Source of the DNA: Pseudomonadota bacterium
GTDB lineage: Bacteria > Myxococcota_A > Polyangia > Fen-1088
Length of the DNA stretch: 11,027 bases
Assembly (NCBI GenBank): GCA_017881285.1
Contig: JADGRD010000064.1
Span: forward strand, 1-11,027
Direction: 5' to 3'
How positions within the stretch are numbered: position 1 is the first letter of the stretch; each line of letters starts with the position of its first letter. A program made the position numbers and the translations under genes. Positions 1 through 5,132 of this stretch are shown here, piece after piece. A model generated the notes under the pieces. That model had not been told where the DNA came from, ran no database searches, and saw only the letters and a program-made list of their open reading frames with translations.

Positions 1-1075
1 GCTCGCCCATGCGTGCCTCGGCCTCGGCCACGGCGGCCCGCCTGGCGGAAAGTCCCTCCTCGAATGAACCCAGCTCGGCAAGCTCACGCGCGATTTCCTC
101 GTGCCGCCGGATGGCCGCCTCGACCGAGCCGCCGTGCTTGCGCGCAAGTCGCCCGACCAGGAAGAGCCGTTCCTCGATCTCACCTAGGCGCTCGGGGTCG
201 AAGCGCAGCTTGCCCGCGTAGTGCGACAGGGACGCCGCCGCGTCCTCGACCTGGGCGCGCGCCGATTGCAGCATCTCGACCACGGGGCCGAGCGCGGGGT
301 CGAGCGCGGCCAGGGTGGCGATCTCGCGCGCTACGCTGACGATGCGCCCGGCGGCCGCGTCCTCGCCGGAGTAGAGAACGTCTTCGCCGCGCGTGCACGC
401 GGCCAGGAATTTCTCCGCACCCTTGCAGCGCTCGCGTTCGGCGCGCAGGGCCTCGTCCTCGCCGGGCTTGAGCAAAGCCTGCTCTAGCTCGGTCAACTGG
501 AAGCGCAGTAAATCTTCGCGCTCGCCGCGCGCGCGGGCGTCGGCATCGAAGGCGGCCAGGAGGGAACGGGCATCGGCGAGGGTCGCAAACGCGGCCTTGG
601 CTTCGCCGAGGAGTGGCCCGTTGCCAGCGAAGGCGTCCAGGAGGGCGAGCTGGCTTTCCGGATCCATGAGCAGTTGCTGGTCGTGTTGCGAGGTGATGTC
701 GCACAGCCGGCCCACCGAGGCGGCGAGATCGGCCGCCGTGGCCAGCCCGCCGCCGAGATGGATACGGCCGCGCCCCGTGCGCGCGATGGCCCGGCGCACG
801 ACCAGGCCCTCGCCCAGCTCGCGGCCGTCGGCGAGCAAGGTCCGATGCACCTCGGAGTCCGGCTCGATTTCGAAGATGCCCTCCACGCGCGCCTCGTCGG
901 CCCCGCCGCGAATCAGCTCCGCGCTGGCCCGGCCCCCGCGCAGGAGCCCCAGCGCCCCGACGAGAATGCTCTTACCCGCGCCGGTCTCGCCCGTGATCAC
1001 GGTGAACCCCGGCCCGAGCACCAGCTCGGCCTCGTCGATGAGCGCGAACCCAGAAACCCGCAAGAGCGTCAGCAT
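1..1075 (-). CDS. recN: DNA repair protein RecN (C-terminus beyond the left edge)
   Basis: SMC-like ATPase of recombinational double-strand break repair, cytoplasmic and nucleoid-associated. About 358 codons are visible of a family length near 550. The product begins MLTLLRVSGFALIDEAELVL, the usual RecN N-terminus, followed by a Walker A motif GETGAGKS at residues 29-36. Further conserved stretches are a Q-loop-like SQHDQQLLMDPESQLALLDAF and an LRFQLTELE segment leading into the coiled coil. The C-terminal ATPase half (signature, Walker B) is cut off by the window edge, so completeness cannot be judged; the visible frame has no stops. The ATG at 1073-1075 matches the family N-terminus; the upstream 47 nt show no strong Shine-Dalgarno. 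It follows nadK on the same strand, a known pairing, so it is probably co-transcribed. No recognisable LexA box was seen upstream, though I know the local LexA motif only loosely. Confidence 0.95.
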   Translation of the reverse strand, partial: MLTLLRVSGFALIDEAELVLGPGFTVITGETGAGKSILVGALGLLRGGRASAELIRGGADEARVEGIFEIEPDSEVHRTLLADGRELGEGLVVRRAIARTGRGRIHLGGGLATAADLAASVGRLCDITSQHDQQLLMDPESQLALLDAFAGNGPLLGEAKAAFATLADARSLLAAFDADARARGEREDLLRFQLTELEQALLKPGEDEALRAERERCKGAEKFLAACTRGEDVLYSGEDAAAGRIVSVAREIATLAALDPALGPVVEMLQSARAQVEDAAASLSHYAGKLRFDPERLGEIEERLFLVGRLARKHGGSVEAAIRRHEEIARELAELGSFEEGLSARRAAVAEAEARMGE

Positions 1076-1104
1076 GTCTTGTGTCTCGGCAAGACCCCTG
1101 CTCG

Positions 1105-1118
1105 AGTTGCGTGCAACT
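1105..1118 (-). other. Small inverted repeat between nadK and recN
   Basis: A perfect inverted repeat with 6-base arms (AGTTGC / GCAACT) and a 2-base centre lies between the nadK stop and the recN start. It has no downstream T-run, so it is not a convincing terminator. It could be an RNA hairpin or a chance palindrome. Confidence 0.3.
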
Positions 1119-1122
1119 TACT

Positions 1123-1977
1123 TCACGCCTTGCGTTCGCCCCAGGAGAGTTTCTGGCGCAGGATCTTGAAGAAGGAATGCCCCGGCCGGAAGACGCGCAG
1201 GCGGCGTTCCAGCCGGCGCACCTCGACCACGTCGCCCGGGGCCATCTCGCGGCTCCAGTGCCCGTCGACGTTCACCACGCCGTGGTAGGGCGAGACGTTG
1301 GCTACGTTCACCCCGAGATCGGCATGCACCACCAACGGGCGATTCGACAGGGTGTGCGGACAGATCGGCGTGAGCACGATGGCGTCCAGGTCGGGGCTCA
1401 AGATCGGGCCGCCCGCCGAGAGGTTGTAGGCCGTCGACCCCGTCGGCGTGCTCAGGATCAACCCGTCGGCCTTGTAGTTGGTGATCAGGTCGCCGTTGGT
1501 CGAAGCCTGCAAGTCCATCAGCCGGCCGACCTCGCGCTGGTTGATCACGGTTTCGTTGAGCGCGGCCTGACTTTCGGGCGGCCGGTCCTTCGCGCGCAGG
1601 GTGACGAGCAAGCGCATGCGCTCTTCCATCGGCAGGCGGCCCAGGGCCGCGTCGGTGAGCGCGGCGCTGGCCTCTTCGAGCGTGTACGGAGTCAGGAAGC
1701 CCAGGCTGCCCAGGTTCAGTCCGAGCAAGGGCACGTCGTGGTCGGCGACCAGCTTGGCGCCGTAGAGAAACGTGCCGTCGCCGCCCAATGCCACCATGAC
1801 GTCGATACGCCCGCCGATGTCGGCGCCCGGCACGGACGGCAGACCGGGCGGCGCGCCCGGCCCGTAGTCCGCCACGAAGAGAACCTCATCGCCGCGCGCG
1901 CGCAGCAACCCCGCGAATTCCCCGGCGAGGCGCGGCGCCTCGGGATTGCCGGCTCTGACGAGAAAACCAAAACGCAT
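1123..1977 (-). CDS. nadK: NAD kinase
   Basis: Phosphorylates NAD+ to NADP+ using ATP or polyphosphate; cytosolic, usually a homo-oligomer. The 284-residue product is normal for the family. Diagnostic motifs are GGDGT at residues 65-69, the NE pair at 141-142 (here ALNETVI), and TPTGSTAYNLSAGGPI from 177, followed by the TPICPHTLSNRPLVV strand and the C-terminal FFKILRQKLSWG. All expected catalytic and NAD-binding elements are present. The ATG at 1975-1977 starts directly at the Rossmann-like beta strand (MRFGFLVRAG). No Shine-Dalgarno precedes it; instead a CATAAT box ends only 7 nt before the ATG, suggesting a leaderless or nearly leaderless mRNA. recN follows 47 nt downstream. Identity is very secure; the leaderless reading is inference. 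Confidence 0.97.
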   Translation of the reverse strand: MRFGFLVRAGNPEAPRLAGEFAGLLRARGDEVLFVADYGPGAPPGLPSVPGADIGGRIDVMVALGGDGTFLYGAKLVADHDVPLLGLNLGSLGFLTPYTLEEASAALTDAALGRLPMEERMRLLVTLRAKDRPPESQAALNETVINQREVGRLMDLQASTNGDLITNYKADGLILSTPTGSTAYNLSAGGPILSPDLDAIVLTPICPHTLSNRPLVVHADLGVNVANVSPYHGVVNVDGHWSREMAPGDVVEVRRLERRLRVFRPGHSFFKILRQKLSWGERKA

Positions 1978-1984
1978 CGGCGCG

Positions 1985-1990
1985 ATTATG
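1985..1990 (-). promoter_or_regulatory. Extended -10 promoter of nadK-recN
   Basis: On the minus strand TGC-CATAAT forms an extended -10 element (TGn plus a hexamer matching TATAAT at 5 of 6). No good -35 lies 16-18 nt upstream, which fits an extended -10 promoter. The box ends 7 nt before the nadK ATG, so transcription would begin at or one base before the start codon. Confidence 0.5.
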
Positions 1991-2010
1991 GCACGACGCA
2001 GGTGTCGTGC
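1991..2010. repeat. Perfect inverted repeat abutting the nadK -10 box
   Basis: Arms GCACGAC (1991-1997) and GTCGTGC (2004-2010) are perfect reverse complements around a 6-base centre. On the minus strand the downstream arm supplies the TG of the extended -10, so a protein bound here would cover the promoter. It also lies 33 nt past the stop of the small gene that ends at 2044, so a hairpin role in 3'-end formation is possible, but no T-run follows. The operator reading is inference. Confidence 0.45.
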
Positions 2011-2043
2011 GCGCCCAAGCGATCTTGCTTCACTCCAGCTCTG

Positions 2044-2226
2044 CTACGGCTGCATCTCGTAGAAGATCGTGATGCTCAGACAGTGGAACTCGCGATCCGA
2101 GCTCTGGGTCACCACCTTGTCGATGATCCGTGCATTGGGATTGTTTTGAATCCAGCGGGTCAGACCCTCTCCGAGCTCATCGCGGTCCTTCGCCTTGGTA
2201 GCGGTGAAAACCTTTGCCCCCATCAT
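2044..2226 (-). CDS. Small conserved-looking protein of 60 residues, function unknown
   Basis: A 60-residue protein with predicted pattern beta (AKVFTAT), helix (DRDELGEGLTRWIQNNP), beta (ARIIDKVVTQSSD), beta (FHCLSITIFYE). It has no signal peptide or membrane segment. The layout and the closing aromatic/acidic FYE resemble the short Cse60-type sporulation proteins and similar 60-residue orphans, but this is a weak by-eye resemblance. A real gene is supported by a good ribosome site: AAGGAG at 2235-2240 lies 8 nt before the first of two adjacent ATGs (2224-2226), which I take as the start. Its amino acid use, with few Arg/Ala/Gly/Pro, differs from the spurious frames around it. It sits between the divergent rpsU control region and nadK, and its stop is 66 nt before the nadK start. 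Confidence 0.75.
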   Translation of the reverse strand: MMGAKVFTATKAKDRDELGEGLTRWIQNNPNARIIDKVVTQSSDREFHCLSITIFYEMQP

Positions 2227-2297
2227 TGGCGCTTCTCCTTCCGAACTGTCCTACAGATCGCTGTTCGCAGAGCTCTCTCACAACCCGCGTGCAGACA

Positions 2298-2326
2298 GGC
2301 ATACGACGGGAAAAGCGAAATGTAAA
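2298..2326 (-). promoter_or_regulatory. Possible promoter of the 60-residue gene
   Basis: On the minus strand TTTACA (2321-2326) and TATGCC (2298-2303) are separated by 17 nt. The -35 matches consensus at 5 of 6 and the -10 at only 3 of 6. A start near 2291 would leave a leader of about 65 nt carrying the AAGGAG site. Confidence 0.3.
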
Positions 2327-2370
2327 ATTCTTTTTTCGTATCACAGCGTACGCAAAAGTCTTTTTGAGTA
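2324..2370. repeat. AT-rich island with two 17-bp imperfect direct repeats
   Basis: Positions 2324-2340 and 2354-2370 share AAAA-N-TCTTTTT-NN-GTA, 14 of 17 bases identical, with starts 30 bp apart, close to three helical turns. The second copy contains the perfect palindrome AAAAG-T-CTTTT (2354-2364). The island stands out in otherwise GC-rich DNA and lies between the divergent small gene and rpsU, about 25-70 bp upstream of the proposed rpsU -35. It may be an UP element, a bent-DNA site or a paired regulator site. Confidence 0.45.
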
Positions 2371-2395
2371 ACGCGCCGGGATCACGAGACGGTCC

Positions 2396-2423
2396 TTGAC
2401 CGCAAGCATCCAGAATGCTTAAT
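2396..2423 (+). promoter_or_regulatory. Candidate rpsU promoter with a palindrome in its spacer
   Basis: TTGACC at 2396-2401 (5 of 6 to the -35 consensus) is followed after 16 nt by CTTAAT at 2418-2423 (4 of 6 to the -10). The spacer holds a perfect inverted repeat, AAGCAT (2404-2409) and ATGCTT (2415-2420), with a 5-nt centre, whose right arm overlaps the -10. Transcription would start near 2430, giving a leader of about 43 nt with a ribosome site. The rest of 2227-2395 holds no gene that I can support. Confidence 0.5.
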
Positions 2424-2463
2424 TCTCACCCCTGCCGAAGACGGCCTGATCGCCAATCCACCT

Positions 2464-2468
2464 GGAGG
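2464..2468 (+). promoter_or_regulatory. Shine-Dalgarno site that decides the rpsU TTG start
   Basis: GGAGG lies 5 nt before the TTG at 2474. No ATG or GTG is better placed, and the protein beginning at this TTG has the length and N-terminus expected for bS21. Confidence 0.7.
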
Positions 2469-2473
2469 TTTGC

Positions 2474-2689
2474 TTGGAGACACTGCAGGGACGCCCCCTC
2501 GAAGTTGAAGTTCGGGATTCCATCGAAAAAGCGATGAAGATCCTGAAGCAGAAGATGTCGAAGGAGGGCATCCTGCAGGAAATCAAGCGCCGCCGGTACC
2601 ACGAGAAGCCCTCCGTCAAGCGCAAGCGCAAGATCCGCGAGGCGCGCAAGCGGCGGCGGCGCGAGGCCAAGAGGCGCGTACTCCGCTGA
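2474..2689 (+). CDS. rpsU: 30S ribosomal protein bS21
   Basis: Small-subunit protein that binds near the anti-Shine-Dalgarno end of 16S rRNA and assists initiation. The 71-residue product shows the family pattern: a short beta strand (LEVEV), a helix beginning DSIEKAMKILKQKMSKEGILQEIKRR, the conserved RYHEKPSVKRKRK signature, and a long Arg/Lys tail rich in RRR. The family usually runs 58-71 residues, so this is at the long end. The TTG start at 2474 is chosen because of the GGAGG 5 nt upstream. Its stop TGA overlaps the apparent CTG start of prmA (CTGA at 2686-2689), suggesting translational coupling. It heads a cluster with two methyltransferases. Confidence 0.95.
   Translation: METLQGRPLEVEVRDSIEKAMKILKQKMSKEGILQEIKRRRYHEKPSVKRKRKIREARKRRRREAKRRVLR
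2669..2674 (+). promoter_or_regulatory. Possible ribosome site for the CTG start of prmA
   Basis: AAGAGG inside the end of rpsU lies 11 nt before CTG 2686. The spacing is long, so coupling through termination at the overlapping rpsU stop may matter more. Confidence 0.35.
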
Positions 2690-3588
2690 CCGCCTGGCTC
2701 GAAGTTCAGATTGAAACCCAGGCCGAGGCCGCCGAGATCCTGGCGGCCGAGGTGGGCCCGCTGGTGGGTGGTGTCGAGCTGCGCGACAGCGGCACCTTGC
2801 TCGCCACCGCCGCCGGACGGACCGCCGTCATCGCCTTGTGCCAGCCCGAGGACCGCGAGTTCCTGCTCGCCGCCGCGCACCAGGCCCTCGACACCGCGCG
2901 CTCGGCCGGCATCGCCGTGGATCCGGTGGCCGTGCGCGAGCGGGCGACAGACGAAAGCGAGTGGCGGGACGTGTGGAAACAGTTCTTCCGCGCCACGCGC
3001 ATCGGCCGCCGCTTCACCGTCCGGCCGAGCTGGGATCCGGGAAAGGCGCCGCCGGGCGAATTCGTCATCGACCTGGATCCCGGGCGAGCCTTCGGCACGG
3101 GCGCCCATCCCTCGACGCGGCTGGTGGTCGGACTGGCGGAGCACGTGCGCGAGAAGGGGCCGAGCATCGCGCGTTTCCTGGATCTCGGCTGCGGCTCGGG
3201 AATTCTCGCCGTCGCCGCCGCGCACCTGTGGCCCGAGGCGAGTGGCCTGGCCATCGACAACGATCCCGAGGCCACCGCGTGCAGCGAGGAGAACTTCGCG
3301 CGCAATCGCGTGCAGAGGGTGGCCATCCAGACCGGCACGCTCGCTCAGGCCGACGGCGCCTTCGACCTGGTGTTGGCCAATATCCAGGCCGACGTGCTCT
3401 GCGAACTGGCGCAAGCGATGGCGGCCAGGCTCGCGCCCGGCGGCCACGCCATCCTCTCAGGAATCTTACTCGAGCAAGTGGACGACGTGCTGGCCACCTA
3501 CGCGCGGGCCGGTCTCGCGCTCGTCCGGCGCCAGGATGAGGGCGAGTGGGCTGGACTGCTGCTTGGTCCATCGCCTTGGGGAATCTAG
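2686..3588 (+). CDS. prmA: Ribosomal protein L11 methyltransferase
   Basis: SAM-dependent enzyme that methylates ribosomal protein L11 on lysines and the N-terminus. From the proposed start the protein has 300 residues, close to the 293 of E. coli PrmA. Seen: substrate-recognition N-terminal domain beginning (M)TAWLEVQIETQAEAAEIL; DPGRAFGTGAHPSTRL around residues 132-146; SAM motif LDLGCGSGIL at 165-174; acidic AIDNDPEA after it; catalytic-region LANIQADVL at 230-238. The nearest standard start codon in frame is GTG 2752, which would remove the first 22 residues although these match the family (WLE-x-I-E, then an AAE helix). No ATG, GTG or TTG exists further upstream in this frame, so CTG 2686, overlapping the rpsU stop, is the best start; ATT 2710 is a weaker alternative. 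rsmE follows 8 nt after the stop. Confidence 0.93.
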   Translation: MTAWLEVQIETQAEAAEILAAEVGPLVGGVELRDSGTLLATAAGRTAVIALCQPEDREFLLAAAHQALDTARSAGIAVDPVAVRERATDESEWRDVWKQFFRATRIGRRFTVRPSWDPGKAPPGEFVIDLDPGRAFGTGAHPSTRLVVGLAEHVREKGPSIARFLDLGCGSGILAVAAAHLWPEASGLAIDNDPEATACSEENFARNRVQRVAIQTGTLAQADGAFDLVLANIQADVLCELAQAMAARLAPGGHAILSGILLEQVDDVLATYARAGLALVRRQDEGEWAGLLLGPSPWGI

Positions 3589-3596
3589 CAACGGCC

Positions 3597-4319
3597 ATGC
3601 CGCGGCTCTTCGTCCCTCCCGAGAAGCTGCAAGGCGCGCGCGCCACGCTGGACGCGGCGGCCCACCGCCATCTCATCAAGGTGCTCCGCCTCGCACCGGG
3701 AGCATCGATCCGGGTCTTCGACGGCAAGGGCACGGAGATCGAGGCCCGCATCGAAGCCGTGGGTAAGGCCTCGGTCGACATCGCCCTCGGTGAGCGGCGG
3801 CACGTTTCCGCCCCGGCCTGCGCCGTCACGTTGCTCATCTCGCCGCCGCGTGGCGAGCGCATGGACCTCATCGTGCAGAAGACGACCGAGCTCGGCGTGG
3901 CATGCATCGTGCCGGTGGTAAGCGCGCGCGGCATGGTGAAACCCAGCCCGCATCAGCGCAAGCGCTGGCAAACGATCGGCGAGGAGGCGGCCCGGCAGTC
4001 GGGGCGCGCCGATGTGCCGGAGATTGGCGATGGAATGGCGCTCGCCCCCGCCCTGGCGCAAGCCGCCGCTGCCGGTGGCATCCGGTTTCTGTTGTGGGAG
4101 GGCGAGCGCGGGCCGTCGCTACCGCGCGCCCTGGCCGCCGGACCCCGTGCCGTGGCGCTCCTCGTCGGGCCGGAGGGTGGGTTTGCCGCCGGCGAGGTTG
4201 TCCTGGCGGGGGCGGCGGGGTTCGCTTCCGTGGGGTTGGGGCCGCGCATCCTGCGTTCGGAGACCGCGGCCATCGTGGCCGTGGCCTTGGCCCAAGCCGC
4301 CGCCGGCGGGCTAGGCTAA
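3597..4319 (+). CDS. rsmE: 16S rRNA (uracil-1498-N3)-methyltransferase
   Basis: SPOUT-class methyltransferase that makes m3U1498 in 16S rRNA. The 240-residue product matches the usual length. An N-terminal PUA-like domain opens MPRLFVPPEKL and includes AAHRHLIKVLRLAPG. The SPOUT domain has RGERMDLIVQKTTELGV (86-101), KRWQTIGEEAARQSGR (122-137), GPEGGF (191-196) and the C-terminal knot LGPRILRSETAAI (214-226). All the expected binding motifs are intact. I use ATG 3597; an in-frame GTG at 3546 would add 17 residues inside prmA with no family resemblance. The 8-nt gap to prmA implies one operon, and prmA-rsmE is a common pair. A strong hairpin begins 6 nt after the stop. Confidence 0.95.
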   Translation: MPRLFVPPEKLQGARATLDAAAHRHLIKVLRLAPGASIRVFDGKGTEIEARIEAVGKASVDIALGERRHVSAPACAVTLLISPPRGERMDLIVQKTTELGVACIVPVVSARGMVKPSPHQRKRWQTIGEEAARQSGRADVPEIGDGMALAPALAQAAAAGGIRFLLWEGERGPSLPRALAAGPRAVALLVGPEGGFAAGEVVLAGAAGFASVGLGPRILRSETAAIVAVALAQAAAGGLG

Positions 4320-4465
4320 CGCGTGCGAAGCCTACGCTTCGCAGGCTTTGCCAGCGCCGCGCTTAGCGGAACATCGCGGGAGGGCTTGGCGAGGCCGAGC
4401 GCAGCGAGGAGGTGGCAGGGCGGGTGGCAGGTGCCGAGTGCAGAGCTAACCCTTTCAGGGTTCCC
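4314..4465. repeat. Dispersed intergenic repeat, copy A
   Basis: This copy matches copy B at 8918-9052. The ungapped core 4374-4463 agrees with 8961-9050 at 77 of 90 bases. The copy opens with GCTAAC, has a 5' stem-loop with arms AAGCCT (4329-4334) and AGGCTT (4343-4348), then a GC-rich core, a second GCTAAC, and a 3' stem-loop AACCCT-TTC-AGGGTT (4448-4462). Its left end includes the rsmE stop codon. The plus-strand reading frame is open in both copies, but the 13 core differences fall 6/2/5 on codon positions 1/2/3, which is not a coding pattern. No transposase is nearby. Function is unknown; candidates are a REP/MITE-like mobile repeat or a structured RNA or termination element. Confidence 0.8.
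4325..4342 (+). terminator. Perfect hairpin after rsmE
   Basis: GCGAAGC (4325-4331) and GCTTCGC (4336-4342) form a perfect 7-bp stem with a 4-nt loop, starting 6 nt after the rsmE stop. There is no T-run, so it is not a classical intrinsic terminator. It may stabilise the 3' end or aid termination of the rpsU-prmA-rsmE transcript. It competes with the wider AAGCCT/AGGCTT stem of repeat copy A. Confidence 0.4.
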
Positions 4466-4484
4466 ATCAAAATGTCCAATAAAC

Positions 4485-4513
4485 TTGCGGCCGCCGCGCC
4501 CTGTTCGCACAAT
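4485..4513 (+). promoter_or_regulatory. Possible promoter of the RDD gene
   Basis: TTGCGG (4485-4490) and CACAAT (4508-4513) are 17 nt apart and match the consensus at 3 and 4 of 6 positions. The -10 ends 6 nt before GTG 4520, implying a leaderless transcript if real. Confidence 0.3.
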
Positions 4514-4519
4514 GTTCAC

Positions 4520-5107
4520 GTGACCAGCTACGCAGCCGTCCTCGAGGGAACCGGCGTCCAGCCCGAGACGGCGGGAACGCCATCGCCGGCGCGCCCGGTG
4601 CCGGAGGCAGCCCGGGGCCGCGGCCACGAGAAGCCCATTCTGCGGGTGCGGGCCGCGGGCTTTCCGCGGCGCATGGCCGCCGCCCTCGTCGATCTCCTGC
4701 TCGTCGCCCTGGTTTCGGCCGCCGCGGCCACCGGCGCGGCGCTGGCGCTGGGCGTGCACCTGCCGACCGCCAAAGAGTTCGGCCCCGACTTCGTGATGGC
4801 TGGCCTGCTCGATCGCAACCCCATGGTGGCCGGGGCCTTGGGACTCCTGCTCGGTATGAGCGCCCTCTACCAGGTCTACCTCGGGGGCATCCTCGGCCAG
4901 ACCGTGGGCAAGCGCCTCTTCGGCCTGCGCGTGATCTCCTCGCAAGGCCAAGCCCCGGGACCCTTCCTCGCCTGCGTGCGCTTCGCCACCATGGCCCTTT
5001 CGCTGGCGCTGGCCGGGCTCGGCTTTCTCTGGTGCATCTTCGATCGCGAACGCCGCGCCCTACACGATCATCTGTCGGGCACCTACGTGATCCTCGACGA
5101 GCGATGA
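4520..5107 (+). CDS. RDD-family integral membrane protein
   Basis: Inner-membrane protein of the RDD family, whose roles are mostly unknown (some members affect Na+/H+ exchange or stress tolerance). From GTG 4520 it has 195 residues. A Pro/Ala-rich cytoplasmic N-terminus is followed by the RDD opening AAGFPRRMAAALVDLLLVAL (Arg and Asp in the first membrane helix), a second helix near MVAGALGLLLGMSALYQVYL, the conserved GQTVGKRLFGLRVIS loop, a third helix (FATMALSLALAGLGFLWCIF), and the closing DRERRALHDHLSGTYVI. ATG 4472 is an alternative giving 211 residues. I prefer GTG because the extra codons have A/T third bases unlike the gene and look like promoter DNA. Starts further upstream would run into the repeat. 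The next gene begins 25 nt downstream. Confidence 0.88.
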   Translation: MTSYAAVLEGTGVQPETAGTPSPARPVPEAARGRGHEKPILRVRAAGFPRRMAAALVDLLLVALVSAAAATGAALALGVHLPTAKEFGPDFVMAGLLDRNPMVAGALGLLLGMSALYQVYLGGILGQTVGKRLFGLRVISSQGQAPGPFLACVRFATMALSLALAGLGFLWCIFDRERRALHDHLSGTYVILDER

Positions 5108-5132
5108 GCCCGAAGGGGGTAAGGCGACGGTC

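Noticed and set aside
1073..1122. LexA box between nadK and recN
   Set aside because: recN is often SOS-controlled, but no GAAC-N4-GTTC or CTG-N10-CAG type site was seen; the AGTTGC/GCAACT palindrome does not fit these.
1081..2325. Plus-strand open frame of 414 codons across nadK and the small gene
   Set aside because: It is antisense to nadK, whose motifs are unmistakable; its translation is His/Gln/Arg/Val-rich with no recognisable domain, as expected of a shadow frame in GC-rich DNA.
2419..3447. Minus-strand open frame of 342 codons over rpsU and prmA
   Set aside because: Antisense to two clearly identified genes, Arg/Gly-rich, no domain, and no ribosome site.
4412..4519. Longer starts for the RDD gene at 4412 or 4472
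   Set aside because: 4412 lies inside the dispersed repeat; codons from 4472 to 4519 have A/T third positions unlike the gene and overlap the likely promoter. 4472 is not fully excluded.
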